Assembly (NCBI GenBank): GCA_966211965.1
Contig: CBIHON010000064.1
Location: 1 to 21,803 of the forward strand
Length of the DNA: 21,803 nucleotides
Direction: 5' to 3'
From: CBIHON01 sp966211965
Lineage (GTDB): Bacteria; Pseudomonadota; Gammaproteobacteria; Burkholderiales; Burkholderiaceae_D
Shown here in pieces: positions 6,862 through 14,162 of the stretch. The notes below the pieces were generated by a model. The model searched no databases. It worked only from the letters and a program-made list of their open reading frames with translations, and was not told the DNA's origin. Positions within the stretch are counted from its first letter, which is position 1, and every line of letters starts with the position of its first letter. A program made the translations under genes and the position numbers.

Positions 6862-8253
6862 ATGACAGTCCGCACCCGCTTTGCTCCCAGCCCGACCGGT
6901 TTTCTCCATCTCGGCGGCGCCCGCACCGCACTCTATTCCTGGGCTTACGCCCGCCATTTCGGCGGCACCTTCATTTTGCGCATCGAAGATACCGATGTTG
7001 AGCGCTCGACACCCGAGGCGGTGCAGGCGATTCTGGACGGCATGCAATGGCTCGGCCTGAGTCATGACGAAGGCCCGTTCTACCAGATGAAGCGGATGGA
7101 TCGTTACCGCGAAGTGGTGGCGCAAATGCTGGCGGCCGGCACAGCCTATCACTGCTATTCCTCGCCGGAAGAAGTGGAAGCGATGCGCGAGCGTCTGCGC
7201 GCCGCAGGTGAGAAGCCGCGCTATGACGGCACTTGGCGGCCTGAGCCGGGCAAGACCTTGCCGCCGGTGCCGCAAGACCGCAAGCCGGTGGTGCGCTTCA
7301 AGAATCCGGCGGAAGGTGAGGTGACCTGGGTGGATGTGGTGAAGGGACCGATCACGATTTCCAACCGTGAACTGGACGACTTGGTCATCGCCCGTCCGGA
7401 CGGCACGCCGACCTACAATTTCTGTGTTGCAGTCGACGATTGGGATATGGCAATCACGCACGTGCTCCGCGGCGACGACCACGTCAACAACACCCCGCGC
7501 CAGATCAATATCCTGCGCGCGCTCGGCGCACCGCTGCCGCATTACGGCCACTTGCCGATGATTCTCGGCGCCGATGGCGAGAAGCTGTCCAAGCGGCATG
7601 GTGCGGTCAGCGTGATGGATTATCCGGCGCAAGGCTATCTGCCGGAAGCGATGCTGAATTACCTGGCGCGCCTGGGCTGGAGTCATGGCGATGAAGAGAT
7701 TTTTTCGATGGAGCAGTTCTGCGCCTGGTTCGACCTCGATCATTTGTCGCGTTCACCCGCGCAGTTCAATATGGAAAAGCTGGCTTGGGTCAACAACCAT
7801 TACATCAAGCAGGCCGACAACGCGCGGCTTGAGGCGCTGGTGCGACCGCTGATGGAGAAAGAGGAGGCGCAGTTCGCCGGCGCGCCGGATTTGCAAGTCG
7901 TGATCGGAATGATGAAAGAGCGCGCCAATACCATCAACGAACTGGCCGACGCCGCCATGCTGTTCTATCGCCAGCCTGCGCCGGATGCGGCTTTGCTGGA
8001 GCAGCACTTGACCGAGGCTATCAAACCCGCGCTGCGCCAGTTTGCGGAACAATGCAAAACCGTTGAGTGGAACAAGCCTGCGTTGTCGTCCATGCTGAAA
8101 GAAGTGCTGGCCACGCACAAGTTGAAGATGCCGCAACTCGCGATGCCTTTGCGCCTAGCGCTGACCGGTCAGTTGCAAACCCCTGCGATCGATGCGGTGC
8201 TCGAATTGTTCGGACGTGAAGTCGTGATGCTGCGTCTGTCGAAGTATCTTTGA
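6862..8253 (+). CDS. gltX: Glutamyl-tRNA synthetase
   Basis: A 463-residue class I synthetase that attaches glutamate to tRNA-Glu in the cytoplasm. The HIGH equivalent is in PTGFLHLGGAR (11-21), and the KMSKS equivalent is KLSKR at 241-245. The C-terminal anticodon-binding helical domain runs from about 330. The zinc-binding insertion of the E. coli enzyme appears incomplete: the segment reads HCYSSPEE, lacking the second Cys. The length is normal and the ATG (MTVRTRFAPSPTG) is the family start, but no Shine-Dalgarno sequence is visible because a hairpin with a T-tract abuts the start. The two tRNA-Glu genes that are its substrate lie directly downstream. Whether it also charges tRNA-Gln cannot be judged here. 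Confidence 0.97.
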   Translation: MTVRTRFAPSPTGFLHLGGARTALYSWAYARHFGGTFILRIEDTDVERSTPEAVQAILDGMQWLGLSHDEGPFYQMKRMDRYREVVAQMLAAGTAYHCYSSPEEVEAMRERLRAAGEKPRYDGTWRPEPGKTLPPVPQDRKPVVRFKNPAEGEVTWVDVVKGPITISNRELDDLVIARPDGTPTYNFCVAVDDWDMAITHVLRGDDHVNNTPRQINILRALGAPLPHYGHLPMILGADGEKLSKRHGAVSVMDYPAQGYLPEAMLNYLARLGWSHGDEEIFSMEQFCAWFDLDHLSRSPAQFNMEKLAWVNNHYIKQADNARLEALVRPLMEKEEAQFAGAPDLQVVIGMMKERANTINELADAAMLFYRQPAPDAALLEQHLTEAIKPALRQFAEQCKTVEWNKPALSSMLKEVLATHKLKMPQLAMPLRLALTGQLQTPAIDAVLELFGREVVMLRLSKYL

Positions 8254-8271
8254 TATTTTTCGAAGCGAGGA

Positions 8272-8301
8272 TTTACACGAGAGAAAAATCTTTGCTATAA
8301 T
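8272..8301 (+). promoter_or_regulatory. tRNA operon promoter
   Basis: A perfect TATAAT at 8296-8301, with TGC before it as an extended -10, is preceded by TTTACA at 8272-8277 (18-base spacer). The predicted start near 8308 lies about 10 bases ahead of tRNA-Ala. A strong promoter of this kind is typical for stable RNA genes. Confidence 0.75.
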
Positions 8302-8317
8302 TTCGCTTCTGCACAGG

Positions 8318-8393
<76 letters not shown>

Positions 8394-8443
8394 GAAAAAG
8401 TGCAGTCGGTATAGTGGTTTGGTCGCAGTTTGGACAGGTTACT

Positions 8444-8519
8444 GTCCCCATCGTCTAGAGGCCTAGGACATCACCCTTTCACGGTGAGTACGGGGGTTCG
8501 AATCCCCCTGGGGACGCCA
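8444..8519 (+). tRNA. tRNA-Glu(TTC), first copy
   Basis: A 76-base cloverleaf with encoded CCA. The acceptor stem GTCCCCA pairs with TGGGGAC. The anticodon arm TCACC-CTTTCAC-GGTGA gives anticodon TTC, reading GAA and GAG. The T arm contains GGTTCGAATCC. It lies 50 bases after tRNA-Ala, probably in the same transcript, and directly downstream of gltX whose product charges it. Confidence 0.97.
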
Positions 8520-8522
8520 GAA

Positions 8523-8552
8523 AAAAGCGCCACGTAAATGCGTGGCGCTTTT
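8523..8552 (+). terminator. Intrinsic terminator after first tRNA-Glu
   Basis: AAAAGCGCCACG (8523-8534) pairs perfectly with CGTGGCGCTTTT (8541-8552) across a 6-base loop. It begins a few bases after the tRNA CCA end and closes the Ala-Glu unit. Confidence 0.9.
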
Positions 8553-8639
8553 CATTTGCGGATGCGATTCAAATGTGTGAATCGTACAGTTTTTCAATCC
8601 GCAGGTAGGACGATACCGTTAGGTAAAATGCCTGGTTGG

Positions 8640-8645
8640 TATAAT
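8640..8645 (+). promoter_or_regulatory. Possible -10 box for second tRNA-Glu
   Basis: TATAAT at 8640-8645, about 32 bases before the second tRNA-Glu and after the terminator of the first. The -35 position holds only CGTTAG. Since the preceding terminator should stop readthrough, the second copy needs its own promoter and this is the best candidate. Confidence 0.45.
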
Positions 8646-8676
8646 TAGGATTAGGTCGCAGTTTGGACAGGTTACT

Positions 8677-8752
8677 GTCCCCATCGTCTAGAGGCCTAGG
8701 ACATCACCCTTTCACGGTGAGTACGGGGGTTCGAATCCCCCTGGGGACGCCA
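8677..8752 (+). tRNA. tRNA-Glu(TTC), second copy
   Basis: Identical in all 76 bases to the copy at 8444-8519, including anticodon TTC and encoded CCA. It is part of the second unit of a tandem duplication and is followed by its own terminator. Confidence 0.97.
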
Positions 8753-8754
8753 GA

Positions 8755-8786
8755 AAAAAACGCCACGCAAATGCGTGGCGTTTTTT
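8755..8786 (+). terminator. Intrinsic terminator after second tRNA-Glu
   Basis: AAAAAACGCCACGC (8755-8768) pairs with GCGTGGCGTTTTTT (8773-8786) across an AAAT loop. Compared with the first copy, one G-C pair has become A-T on both arms and a loop-closing T-G has become C-G, so the stem is kept or strengthened. Confidence 0.9.
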
Positions 8787-8883
8787 ATTTGCGGCTGTGA
8801 TTTGAAAATACAAGGAATTTTTACGGAAATCGGTGTTGCACCATCTCGCCGGGCATCTTCAGATATGAATCCCTCCCGCAACT

Positions 8884-9228
8884 CTAAACGACTGCTGGCG
8901 TGGTTGCGCCGGCCTCGTATTTCGCATCGCTAAAAGCCAGAATCGGGAAAAATATAAAGCCAAGAAACGCCAAGCCGAGCCCAAATCCGGCGCCTTTGCC
9001 AAACGCCTGGGCGAAGCTGATAAAAATAAGAATCATGGCAACCAGATTGACCAAGGGGATAAAGAGCAGTACCAGCCACCAGCCCGGTTTGTGCGCGATT
9101 TTCAACAGAATATAAAAATTGTAAAACGGGATAAGAATTGCCCAGCCTGGTTGCCCTGCCTTTTCGAAAACCTTCCACCCGGAATAAATCATTAATACCG
9201 ATATTGCCAATATGAGAATGAATTCCAT
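8884..9228 (-). CDS. DUF5684-like small membrane protein
   Basis: A 114-residue, very hydrophobic protein. Membrane segments are likely at about 2-20, 30-44, 50-72 and 82-100. The segment GWKVFEKAGQPGWAILIPFYN (about 17-37) is characteristic of a family of short bacterial membrane proteins annotated as DUF5684 or 'signal peptidase I'-neighbour proteins; biochemical function is unknown. I chose the ATG at 9228 because GAAGAGGAAAT lies just upstream; the open frame continues 14 codons further to 9270. It is isolated, facing the tRNA terminators on one side and divergent from hup on the other. Confidence 0.75.
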   Translation of the reverse strand: MEFILILAISVLMIYSGWKVFEKAGQPGWAILIPFYNFYILLKIAHKPGWWLVLLFIPLVNLVAMILIFISFAQAFGKGAGFGLGLAFLGFIFFPILAFSDAKYEAGATTPAVV

Positions 9229-9618
9229 TTTTATTTCCTCTTCTAGAGTTTTCAGAATGAACAATCGCATTGGACGCCAAAGCCGCGCAATGAAAACCGC
9301 CTGCGCTGGTTACTCGTCATTAACTACAGGTCGTTGCACCTCTCTTTCTCCTATAGGAATACACACCGCTGTCGTGCTGCATCGCCGCATGCCTTTCGTA
9401 ATACGTTGAGCGGATGTTTGATTCTCCTTGGTAATAACGTAAGAAATATAACATTGGAAATCAGCTTTTGCGATTGAAATTAAATCTGGATCTTATTTTC
9501 CCGCGATTAATTAAAATTGCCTTGGAAAGCAGTGCGCAAGCCAAACTATCCATCAAACTGGGCCACATTTCCGCCACTCTAGTGCTAGAATCCGGGCTCT
9601 TTCAATTAAGGAGATTGC
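9229..9618. other. DUF5684-hup divergent intergenic region
   Basis: A 390-base region between divergent genes. The half nearer hup (about 9420-9530) is clearly AT-rich, as in the upstream activating regions of strongly expressed genes. The hup -10 box is listed separately. The frame at 9212-9409 has no family resemblance. I see no further gene or RNA. Confidence 0.6.
9586..9591 (+). promoter_or_regulatory. Extended -10 box for hup
   Basis: TGCTAGAAT gives an extended -10 (TGn plus TAGAAT at 9586-9591), 27 bases before the hup ATG. No good -35 is visible, which is common for extended -10 promoters. The AT-rich block upstream could act as an UP-like element. Confidence 0.5.
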
Positions 9619-9894
9619 ATGAACAAAACTGAACTCATCGATGCCATCGCCGCGGATTGCGATTTGTCCAAGGCAGCAGCGCAACGTGCTCTTGACTCGG
9701 TCGTCGCCAATGTGGTGAAAGCCGTAACGAGCGGCGATACAGTCCAACTGGTCGGCTTCGGCACCTTTGCTTCTGGTACGCGCGCAGAGCGCAGCGGGCG
9801 CAATCCGCGCACAGGTGAAGAGATCAAGATTGCCGCCGCAAAAACCGTCAAGTTCTCGGCCGGTAAAGCATTCAAGGATGCGGTGAACAAGTAA
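9619..9894 (+). CDS. hup: HU family DNA-binding protein
   Basis: A 91-residue nucleoid protein of standard length that binds and bends DNA as a dimer. N-terminal helices (MNKTELIDAIAADCDLSKAA) are followed by the family signature GFGTF (46-50) and RNPRTG (61-66), with the intercalating Pro at position 63. AAGGAGA is well placed before the ATG. It stands upstream of earP, separated by a hairpin at 9911-9939. The sequence does not decide between the HU and the closely related IHF families alone, but the arm and length fit HU. Confidence 0.95.
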   Translation: MNKTELIDAIAADCDLSKAAAQRALDSVVANVVKAVTSGDTVQLVGFGTFASGTRAERSGRNPRTGEEIKIAAAKTVKFSAGKAFKDAVNK

Positions 9895-9910
9895 TTGCTG
9901 CTGCAGCCAT

Positions 9911-9939
9911 ACGATGAGCGCCGGGGCGGTGCTCATCGT
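9911..9939 (+). terminator. Hairpin between hup and earP, possible terminator or attenuator
   Basis: ACGATGAGC (9911-9919) pairs perfectly with GCTCATCGT (9931-9939), and the stem continues inward by GCC/GGT, leaving a GGGGC loop. There is no true T-tract (only TT then CAGG), so it may be a weak or Rho-assisted terminator, or an mRNA-stabilising end for the abundant hup message. Confidence 0.5.
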
Positions 9940-9991
9940 TCAGGAGTATGTGCGAAATCGGTTCGGCATATCTCAATCTTATCTTCCTTCC

Positions 9992-11176
9992 ATGTCCTTC
10001 CCTGAAACCCTTCACCTGTTTTGCCGTGTGGTCGATAATTTCGGCGACATCGGCATCTGCTGGCGTTTGGCGAGGCAGCTGCAACAAGAGCATGATATTG
10101 CCGTGACGTTGTGGGTCGATGACTTGCAGAGTTTTCAGCGAATTTGCCCTGGCGTCGCAATCAATACCGAAGTACAGCAGCTTGCCGGCGTGAGAGTGCG
10201 CCACTGGGACGAGGGGGAGCGTGTGTTTTCTGCCGGCGATGTCGCCGATATCGTTATTGAATTTTTCGCGTGCGATATTCCGGAAAGCTACATCGCCGCA
10301 ATGGCTGAGTGCAATCCGCGCCCCGTGTGGCTTAACCTGGAAGGCCTGAGTGCCGAGGAGTGGGTTGAAGGTTGCCATACTTTGCCCTCGCCGCACCCGC
10401 GCCGGCCGTTGACGAAACATTTTTTCTTCCCCGGTTTCACCGGCAAAACGGGGGGCTTGCTGCACGAATCTTCACTGGAAGAACAACGTCGGCAATTTCA
10501 GTCAGATCAAGCGGTCACGACAGCCTTTCTTGCGCAGTTGGGCGTGACGCCGATAGAAATAGCCTCGTTGAAGGTGTCCTTGTTTTGTTATCCGCACGCC
10601 CCGGTCCTGGAATTGTTCGAGGCATGGCAAAGCAATGACGCAGCGATCACCTGCCTGGTACCCGAAGGGGTTGCGGCCGAGGCGGTTCAGACATTTCTTG
10701 GAGGCGAAGCAAAACCCGGGACGGCAAGGACTCGCGGCGCACTCACCGTGCGTGTCCTGCCCTTCGTTGCGCAACCGGACTACGACAAGTTGTTGTGGGC
10801 ATGCGATCTCAATTTTGTGCGTGGAGAAGATTCCTTTGTTCGCGCGCAATGGGCCGGCAAACCATTCATCTGGCATATCTATCCGCAGGACGAAAATTTG
10901 CATCATGTGAAGCTGCGTGCGTTCTTGCAGCGTTATTCGGTGGGTATGGAGAGCCTGGTCGCCCTTGCTCTGCGTTGGAATGGCGCAACGGCTAAAGCTG
11001 TGGAAGAGCAAGTCAATTGGTCTGCGCTATGGGCGCAATTCCATGCCGAGATGTCAAAAATTACCTGCAGGGCTGCCGATTGGCAGGCACAAATGCTGAC
11101 AAACGGCGATCTGGCCTCCAATTTGGTTAAGTTCGCTGGTTCGCTTCGATCGGCGGCCGTAGAAAACAAGGTATAA
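9992..11176 (+). CDS. earP: EF-P arginine rhamnosyltransferase EarP
   Basis: A 394-residue inverting GT-B glycosyltransferase (GT104) that moves rhamnose from dTDP-beta-L-rhamnose to Arg32 of elongation factor P. The N-terminus carries CRVVDNFGDIGICWRLARQL with Asp15 and Asp19, matching the conserved catalytic aspartates of characterised EarP proteins. WVDDLQSFQRICP (41-53) is also typical. In the C-terminal domain RGEDSFVRAQWAGKPFIWHIYPQ (277-299) contains Glu279 of the dTDP-binding motif. I chose the ATG at 9992 (MSFPETLHLF) because it fits the family start; the longer start at 9914 would lie inside a strong hairpin. Its partner efp follows 108 bases downstream. Confidence 0.95.
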   Translation: MSFPETLHLFCRVVDNFGDIGICWRLARQLQQEHDIAVTLWVDDLQSFQRICPGVAINTEVQQLAGVRVRHWDEGERVFSAGDVADIVIEFFACDIPESYIAAMAECNPRPVWLNLEGLSAEEWVEGCHTLPSPHPRRPLTKHFFFPGFTGKTGGLLHESSLEEQRRQFQSDQAVTTAFLAQLGVTPIEIASLKVSLFCYPHAPVLELFEAWQSNDAAITCLVPEGVAAEAVQTFLGGEAKPGTARTRGALTVRVLPFVAQPDYDKLLWACDLNFVRGEDSFVRAQWAGKPFIWHIYPQDENLHHVKLRAFLQRYSVGMESLVALALRWNGATAKAVEEQVNWSALWAQFHAEMSKITCRAADWQAQMLTNGDLASNLVKFAGSLRSAAVENKV

Positions 11177-11177
11177 T
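11172..11177 (+). promoter_or_regulatory. Possible -10 box for efp
   Basis: A perfect TATAAT overlaps the earP stop codon. No good -35 is seen. It would start a leader of about 100 bases before efp, allowing EF-P to be made independently of, and more strongly than, EarP. Confidence 0.5.
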
Positions 11178-11190
11178 AAGCGGTTAATCT

Positions 11191-11238
11191 ATGGCGTTTT
11201 TTCGATCAAACGTGAGCTTACGGCGCCGTTGGCCATGA
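11191..11238 (+). CDS. Possible 15-codon leader peptide upstream of efp
   Basis: A short frame encoding MAFFRSNVSLRRRWP within the efp leader. It has an ATG and a TGA, but no clear ribosome binding site. The RRRWP end is suggestive given that EF-P acts at proline stalls, but a single proline is not a known EF-P target. It may be chance. Confidence 0.15.
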   Translation: MAFFRSNVSLRRRWP

Positions 11239-11284
11239 GGCGACAGATGATTTTTATGCAACTTAATTTTTACGTACATTCTCT

Positions 11285-11860
11285 ATGAAACCTGCAAAAG
11301 AAATTCGCGTTGGCAACATCATCATGGTTGATAGCAAGCCGTTTATCGTGTTGCGTTCCGATGTCAATGGTTCGAGCCGCACCGGCTTTACCTACAAATG
11401 GAAGATGAAAAATCTCCTGACGAACGCGCCTCTGGAAAACGTATTCCGTGGTGATGACAAATTCGACGTCGTCGTTCTCGACAAAAAGCCTGTGACATTT
11501 TCGTATTTCGCCGATCCGCTGTATGTGTTCATGGACGCAGACTACAATCAGTATGAAATCGAAGAAGAAAACTTGGGTGATGCGCTGCATTACCTGAAAG
11601 ACGGCATGGAATGCGAAGCTGTTTTCTACGACGGCAAGGCGATCTCCGTTGAACTGCCCATCACCATCGCTCGCAAGGTCGTGTACTCCGAGCCTGCGGT
11701 CAAAGGCAATACTTCCGGCAACGTTCTGAAAGAAGCCAAGATCGAAAATGCCATTGAGGCGCATTGTCATATCGTGCAAGTGCCGCTGTTTGTTAGCACC
11801 GACGACGTGATTGAAATTGATACCCGTACCAACGAGTACAAGCGCGTGGTTCGCAGCTAA
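11285..11860 (+). CDS. efp: Elongation factor P, Arg32 (rhamnosylated) type
   Basis: A 191-residue translation factor that binds between P and E sites and promotes peptide bond formation at consecutive prolines. The N-terminal KOW-like domain (about 1-62) carries the loop SSRTGF with Arg32, the residue modified by EarP; the lysine used by EpmA-type systems is absent. Two OB domains follow (about 68-126 and 130-188), with the family signature near the C-terminus (DVIEIDTRTNEYKRV). The length is slightly above the common 185-188. The ATG has no Shine-Dalgarno sequence (ACATTCTCT precedes it). A bidirectional terminator follows directly. Confidence 0.97.
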   Translation: MKPAKEIRVGNIIMVDSKPFIVLRSDVNGSSRTGFTYKWKMKNLLTNAPLENVFRGDDKFDVVVLDKKPVTFSYFADPLYVFMDADYNQYEIEEENLGDALHYLKDGMECEAVFYDGKAISVELPITIARKVVYSEPAVKGNTSGNVLKEAKIENAIEAHCHIVQVPLFVSTDDVIEIDTRTNEYKRVVRS

Positions 11861-11881
11861 ATCAAAATCACCTGTAATATC

Positions 11882-11919
11882 AAAAAACGCGCTTCAGGAA
11901 TCCTGCAGCGCGTTTTTTT
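11882..11919. terminator. Bidirectional intrinsic terminator
   Basis: AAAAAACGCGCT (11882-11893) pairs with AGCGCGTTTTTT (11907-11918), and inside it CAGGA pairs with TCCTG, giving a long stem with an A-run on one side and a T-run on the other. It sits between efp and the convergent oxidoreductase and can serve both. Confidence 0.93.
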
Positions 11920-11945
11920 ATTCCCGCTCCATATTGCGATTCTGT

Positions 11946-12977
11946 TTAATCTTTCGCAACCTGCAGTACCAACTTGCCGAAGTTCTTCCCTTCAAACAGC
12001 ATCTGCAACGCTTCCGGGAATTTTTCCAGGCCTTCGACGACGTCTTCGCGCGTCTTGAACGTGCCTTCTTTCATCCACCTGCTCATCTCCGCCACGCCGA
12101 CGTGATAGTGGTCGGCATAGTCGAAGACGACGATGCCTTCCATGCGCGCGCGATTGACCAGCAGCGACAGGTAGTTGGCAGGACCCTTGATCGGCGTCGT
12201 ATTGTTGTATTGCGAGATCGCACCGCAAATGATGATGCGCGCTTTCAGATTGATGCGCGTCAGAACCATGTCGAGGATGTCGCCTCCGACGTTATCGAAA
12301 TAGATATCGACCCCGTTTGGGCAATGCTGCTTCAAACCATCCTTGACCGAGCCGCCCTTGTAGTCGATGCAGGCATCGAAGCCTAGTTCATTGACCACGA
12401 AATCGCATTTGTCCCGACCACCTGCGATACCGACCGCGCGGCAGCCCTTGTGCTTGGCGACCTGGCCCACGGTCTGCCCTACCGCGCCGGCGGCGCCCGA
12501 TACCACCACGGTTTCACCGGCTTCCGGCTGGCCGACTTCGAGCAAGCCAAAATAAGCGGTCATGCCGGGCATGCCGAGCGCATTCAAATATTTCGGCAGC
12601 GGTGCGGCTTTCGGATCGACCTTGTAAAATCCGGCACTCTTGTCGTCTGCCGCACCGACCCAGTATTCCTGCACCCCGATGCCGCCCGAAACGATGTCGC
12701 CGGCTGCGAACCTGGGTGATTTCGACGCGATCACTTTGCCGATGCCCCCGGCACGCATTACCTCGCCGATCGCCACCGGACGGATATAGGATTTACCTTC
12801 ATTCATCCAGCCGCGCATCGCCGGATCGAGCGACAGGTAGAGCGTCTTCACCGTAATCTCGCCCTCCGCGATTTCGCGTACAGGTTCTGCCGTCACATCC
12901 CAATCGCTGGACTTTACCATGCCGACAGGGCGAGCTGCGAGGCGAAATTGCTGGTTCTTGAGGCTGGTGGCGGTCAC
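11946..12977 (-). CDS. NADP-dependent MDR-family oxidoreductase
   Basis: A 343-residue zinc-independent medium-chain dehydrogenase/reductase of the CurA / leukotriene B4 dehydrogenase-like group, which reduces activated double bonds or ketones with NADPH. The N-terminal segment LYLSLDPAMRGWM (46-58) and the nucleotide-binding VSGAAGAVGQTVGQ (159-172) are characteristic, as is GVDIYFDNVGG further on. The zinc ligands of alcohol dehydrogenases are absent. The start is a GTG at 12975-12977, preceded by AGGAGAT at good spacing. It is convergent with efp. On the minus strand a TGTATAGT about 35 bases upstream may be its -10. The physiological substrate is unknown. Confidence 0.93.
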   Translation of the reverse strand: MTATSLKNQQFRLAARPVGMVKSSDWDVTAEPVREIAEGEITVKTLYLSLDPAMRGWMNEGKSYIRPVAIGEVMRAGGIGKVIASKSPRFAAGDIVSGGIGVQEYWVGAADDKSAGFYKVDPKAAPLPKYLNALGMPGMTAYFGLLEVGQPEAGETVVVSGAAGAVGQTVGQVAKHKGCRAVGIAGGRDKCDFVVNELGFDACIDYKGGSVKDGLKQHCPNGVDIYFDNVGGDILDMVLTRINLKARIIICGAISQYNNTTPIKGPANYLSLLVNRARMEGIVVFDYADHYHVGVAEMSRWMKEGTFKTREDVVEGLEKFPEALQMLFEGKNFGKLVLQVAKD

Positions 12978-13149
12978 GAGTGATCTCCTGATGAGGGCGG
13001 TTTGAGGCGGTACTATACATTGAATTGAACGACCGTGCTTTTTTCGTTTAAAGTGTAACAGTGGCTGAACTTTCCGTGCTGCACACAGACAAATCTCTGG
13101 GCCGCGATTAGCGAGGTTCAGGGGGTGCTTGCCATCCCTTTTTTATTCA

Positions 13150-13232
13150 AACGCAGCGTATGCGTTGCTTCGCCATGGCACGACGCTTTTGATATGCGGG
13201 ATCGTCTCGTTTCTGTCGCCTGTCGTGCCATG
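13150..13232. repeat. Two inverted repeats in bactofilin upstream region
   Basis: AACGCA/TGCGTT (13150-13155, 13161-13166) forms a short hairpin. CATGGCACGAC (13174-13184) and GTCGTGCCATG (13222-13232) form an 11-bp perfect inverted repeat across 37 bases. They lie 31 to 113 bases before the bactofilin ATG, within the likely promoter or leader. Function is not known. Confidence 0.5.
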
Positions 13233-13262
13233 ACACCATGTCACATATTTCCGGGAGATCCC

Positions 13263-13832
13263 ATGCTTCGATCCGAAACACTTTTTGGCAAACGCGAAAC
13301 GCCGGCGCCGAACAATCCAATTGGCAATTCCGGTGCTCCTGCATCAACGGCAACGTCGACTACGCAGAAGACGGCATTTTCGCCATCTACCCCCACCACT
13401 CCGGTTGGCAGCGCGCCGAACGCGCCTCGGCCGGTTGGCTCCGGCACTTCCTCGATGTCCAGCACCAATGAGGTGGGCAGCAAGCTGATCGTCGGCCCCA
13501 ATATCAAGCTGAAGGGTGTGGAGATCACTGATTGCGATACGTTGGTGGTCGAAGGCCGGGTCGAGGCGACGATGGATTCCCGTGTAATTCAGATCGCCGA
13601 GCGCGGTGCGTTCAAGGGGTCGGCCGAAATCGATCTGGCCGAGATTCACGGTGAGTTCGACGGTGATTTGACGGTGCGTCAAAAGCTGCTGATTTATTCG
13701 ACCGGCAAGGTGTCCGGTAAAATCCGCTACGGTAAAGTCGTGATTGAAGAGGGCGGCCAGTTGAGTGGCGATGTGCAGGTGGGCGCCGACAATCATACGA
13801 AAGGGGTGAGCGCAGCACCCAAGATCCAGTAA
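13263..13832 (+). CDS. Bactofilin family polymer-forming protein
   Basis: A 189-residue cytoskeletal protein. The first about 70 residues are rich in Pro, Ser, Thr, Ala and Gly and probably disordered. The bactofilin (DUF583) core covers about 72-178, with regular six-residue-like turns of a beta-helix (GPNIKLKGVEITDCDTLVVEG, IHGEFDGDLTVRQ and similar). Such proteins self-assemble without nucleotide at the inner membrane and help organise cell shape or wall enzymes. The ATG at 13263 is supported by GGGAGAT just upstream; an upstream extension of the frame to 13125 would cross two inverted repeats and is not needed. No M23 peptidase partner is adjacent. Confidence 0.92.
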   Translation: MLRSETLFGKRETPAPNNPIGNSGAPASTATSTTQKTAFSPSTPTTPVGSAPNAPRPVGSGTSSMSSTNEVGSKLIVGPNIKLKGVEITDCDTLVVEGRVEATMDSRVIQIAERGAFKGSAEIDLAEIHGEFDGDLTVRQKLLIYSTGKVSGKIRYGKVVIEEGGQLSGDVQVGADNHTKGVSAAPKIQ

Positions 13833-14162
13833 GACTGGCAGTCGTCGTTATTTTTCCTGGAGGGCTGGCGCTTTGGAGGCTGCGCCGGCCTCTGTTCCTC
13901 CTCCCACCGTCACGAGCCGCGCGGTTCTGTGATTCCTTCTTCTTAAGTGCGGGCCATTTGCGGTTCGGCGTTTGATCATGCTGCCTGTGGCAGCCTTGAT
14001 TTCCTCTCACCATTCTTCCACGTTATGCCGGTCGGTCCGGGCGCAAAGCGTCGGAGAAAGCGGCCAGCTTGTCCGGATCACGTCGCATTTGCTCAAGGCG
14101 TGCGACAATAACGCGCTTTCGCTTGCAAGATCGCCAAGCGGTTTTTCCAACACACGATAACC
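13833..14162. other. Bactofilin-purU intergenic region
   Basis: A 330-base region with no recognisable gene. GGCTGGCGC (13863-13871) pairs with GCGCCGGCC (13882-13890) with one G-T pair and a 10-base loop; this may end the bactofilin transcript although no T-tract follows. I do not see convincing purU promoter boxes or a ribosome binding site. Confidence 0.5.

Larger units (their letters stand above)
8421..8802 (+). repeat. Tandem duplication carrying tRNA-Glu and its terminator
   Basis: Two direct copies of about 149 bases, 8421-8569 and 8654-8802, are offset by exactly 233 bases. Each contains the leader GGTCGCAGTTTGGACAGG, an identical tRNA-Glu gene and an intrinsic terminator. I count about six substitutions, all outside the tRNA. 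Weaker similarity continues upstream to a TATAGT (8410-8415) in copy one and a TATAAT (8640-8645) in copy two. Confidence 0.9.

Noticed and set aside
8421..8802. CRISPR-like array because of the direct repeats
   Set aside because: Only two long units of 149 bases containing a tRNA gene; there are no short regularly spaced repeats and no cas genes.
8696..8881. Minus-strand frame ending in a GDSNPRTHRERV-like tail
   Set aside because: It is the antisense translation of the second tRNA-Glu gene, a well-known annotation artefact.
9914..9991. Upstream ATG extending EarP by 26 residues
   Set aside because: The ATG lies inside a strong hairpin and the extra residues do not fit the family N-terminus, which begins close to MSFPETLHLF.
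13125..13262. Upstream extension of the bactofilin frame
   Set aside because: The ATG at 13263 has a ribosome binding site, and the extension crosses two inverted repeats and has no family counterpart.
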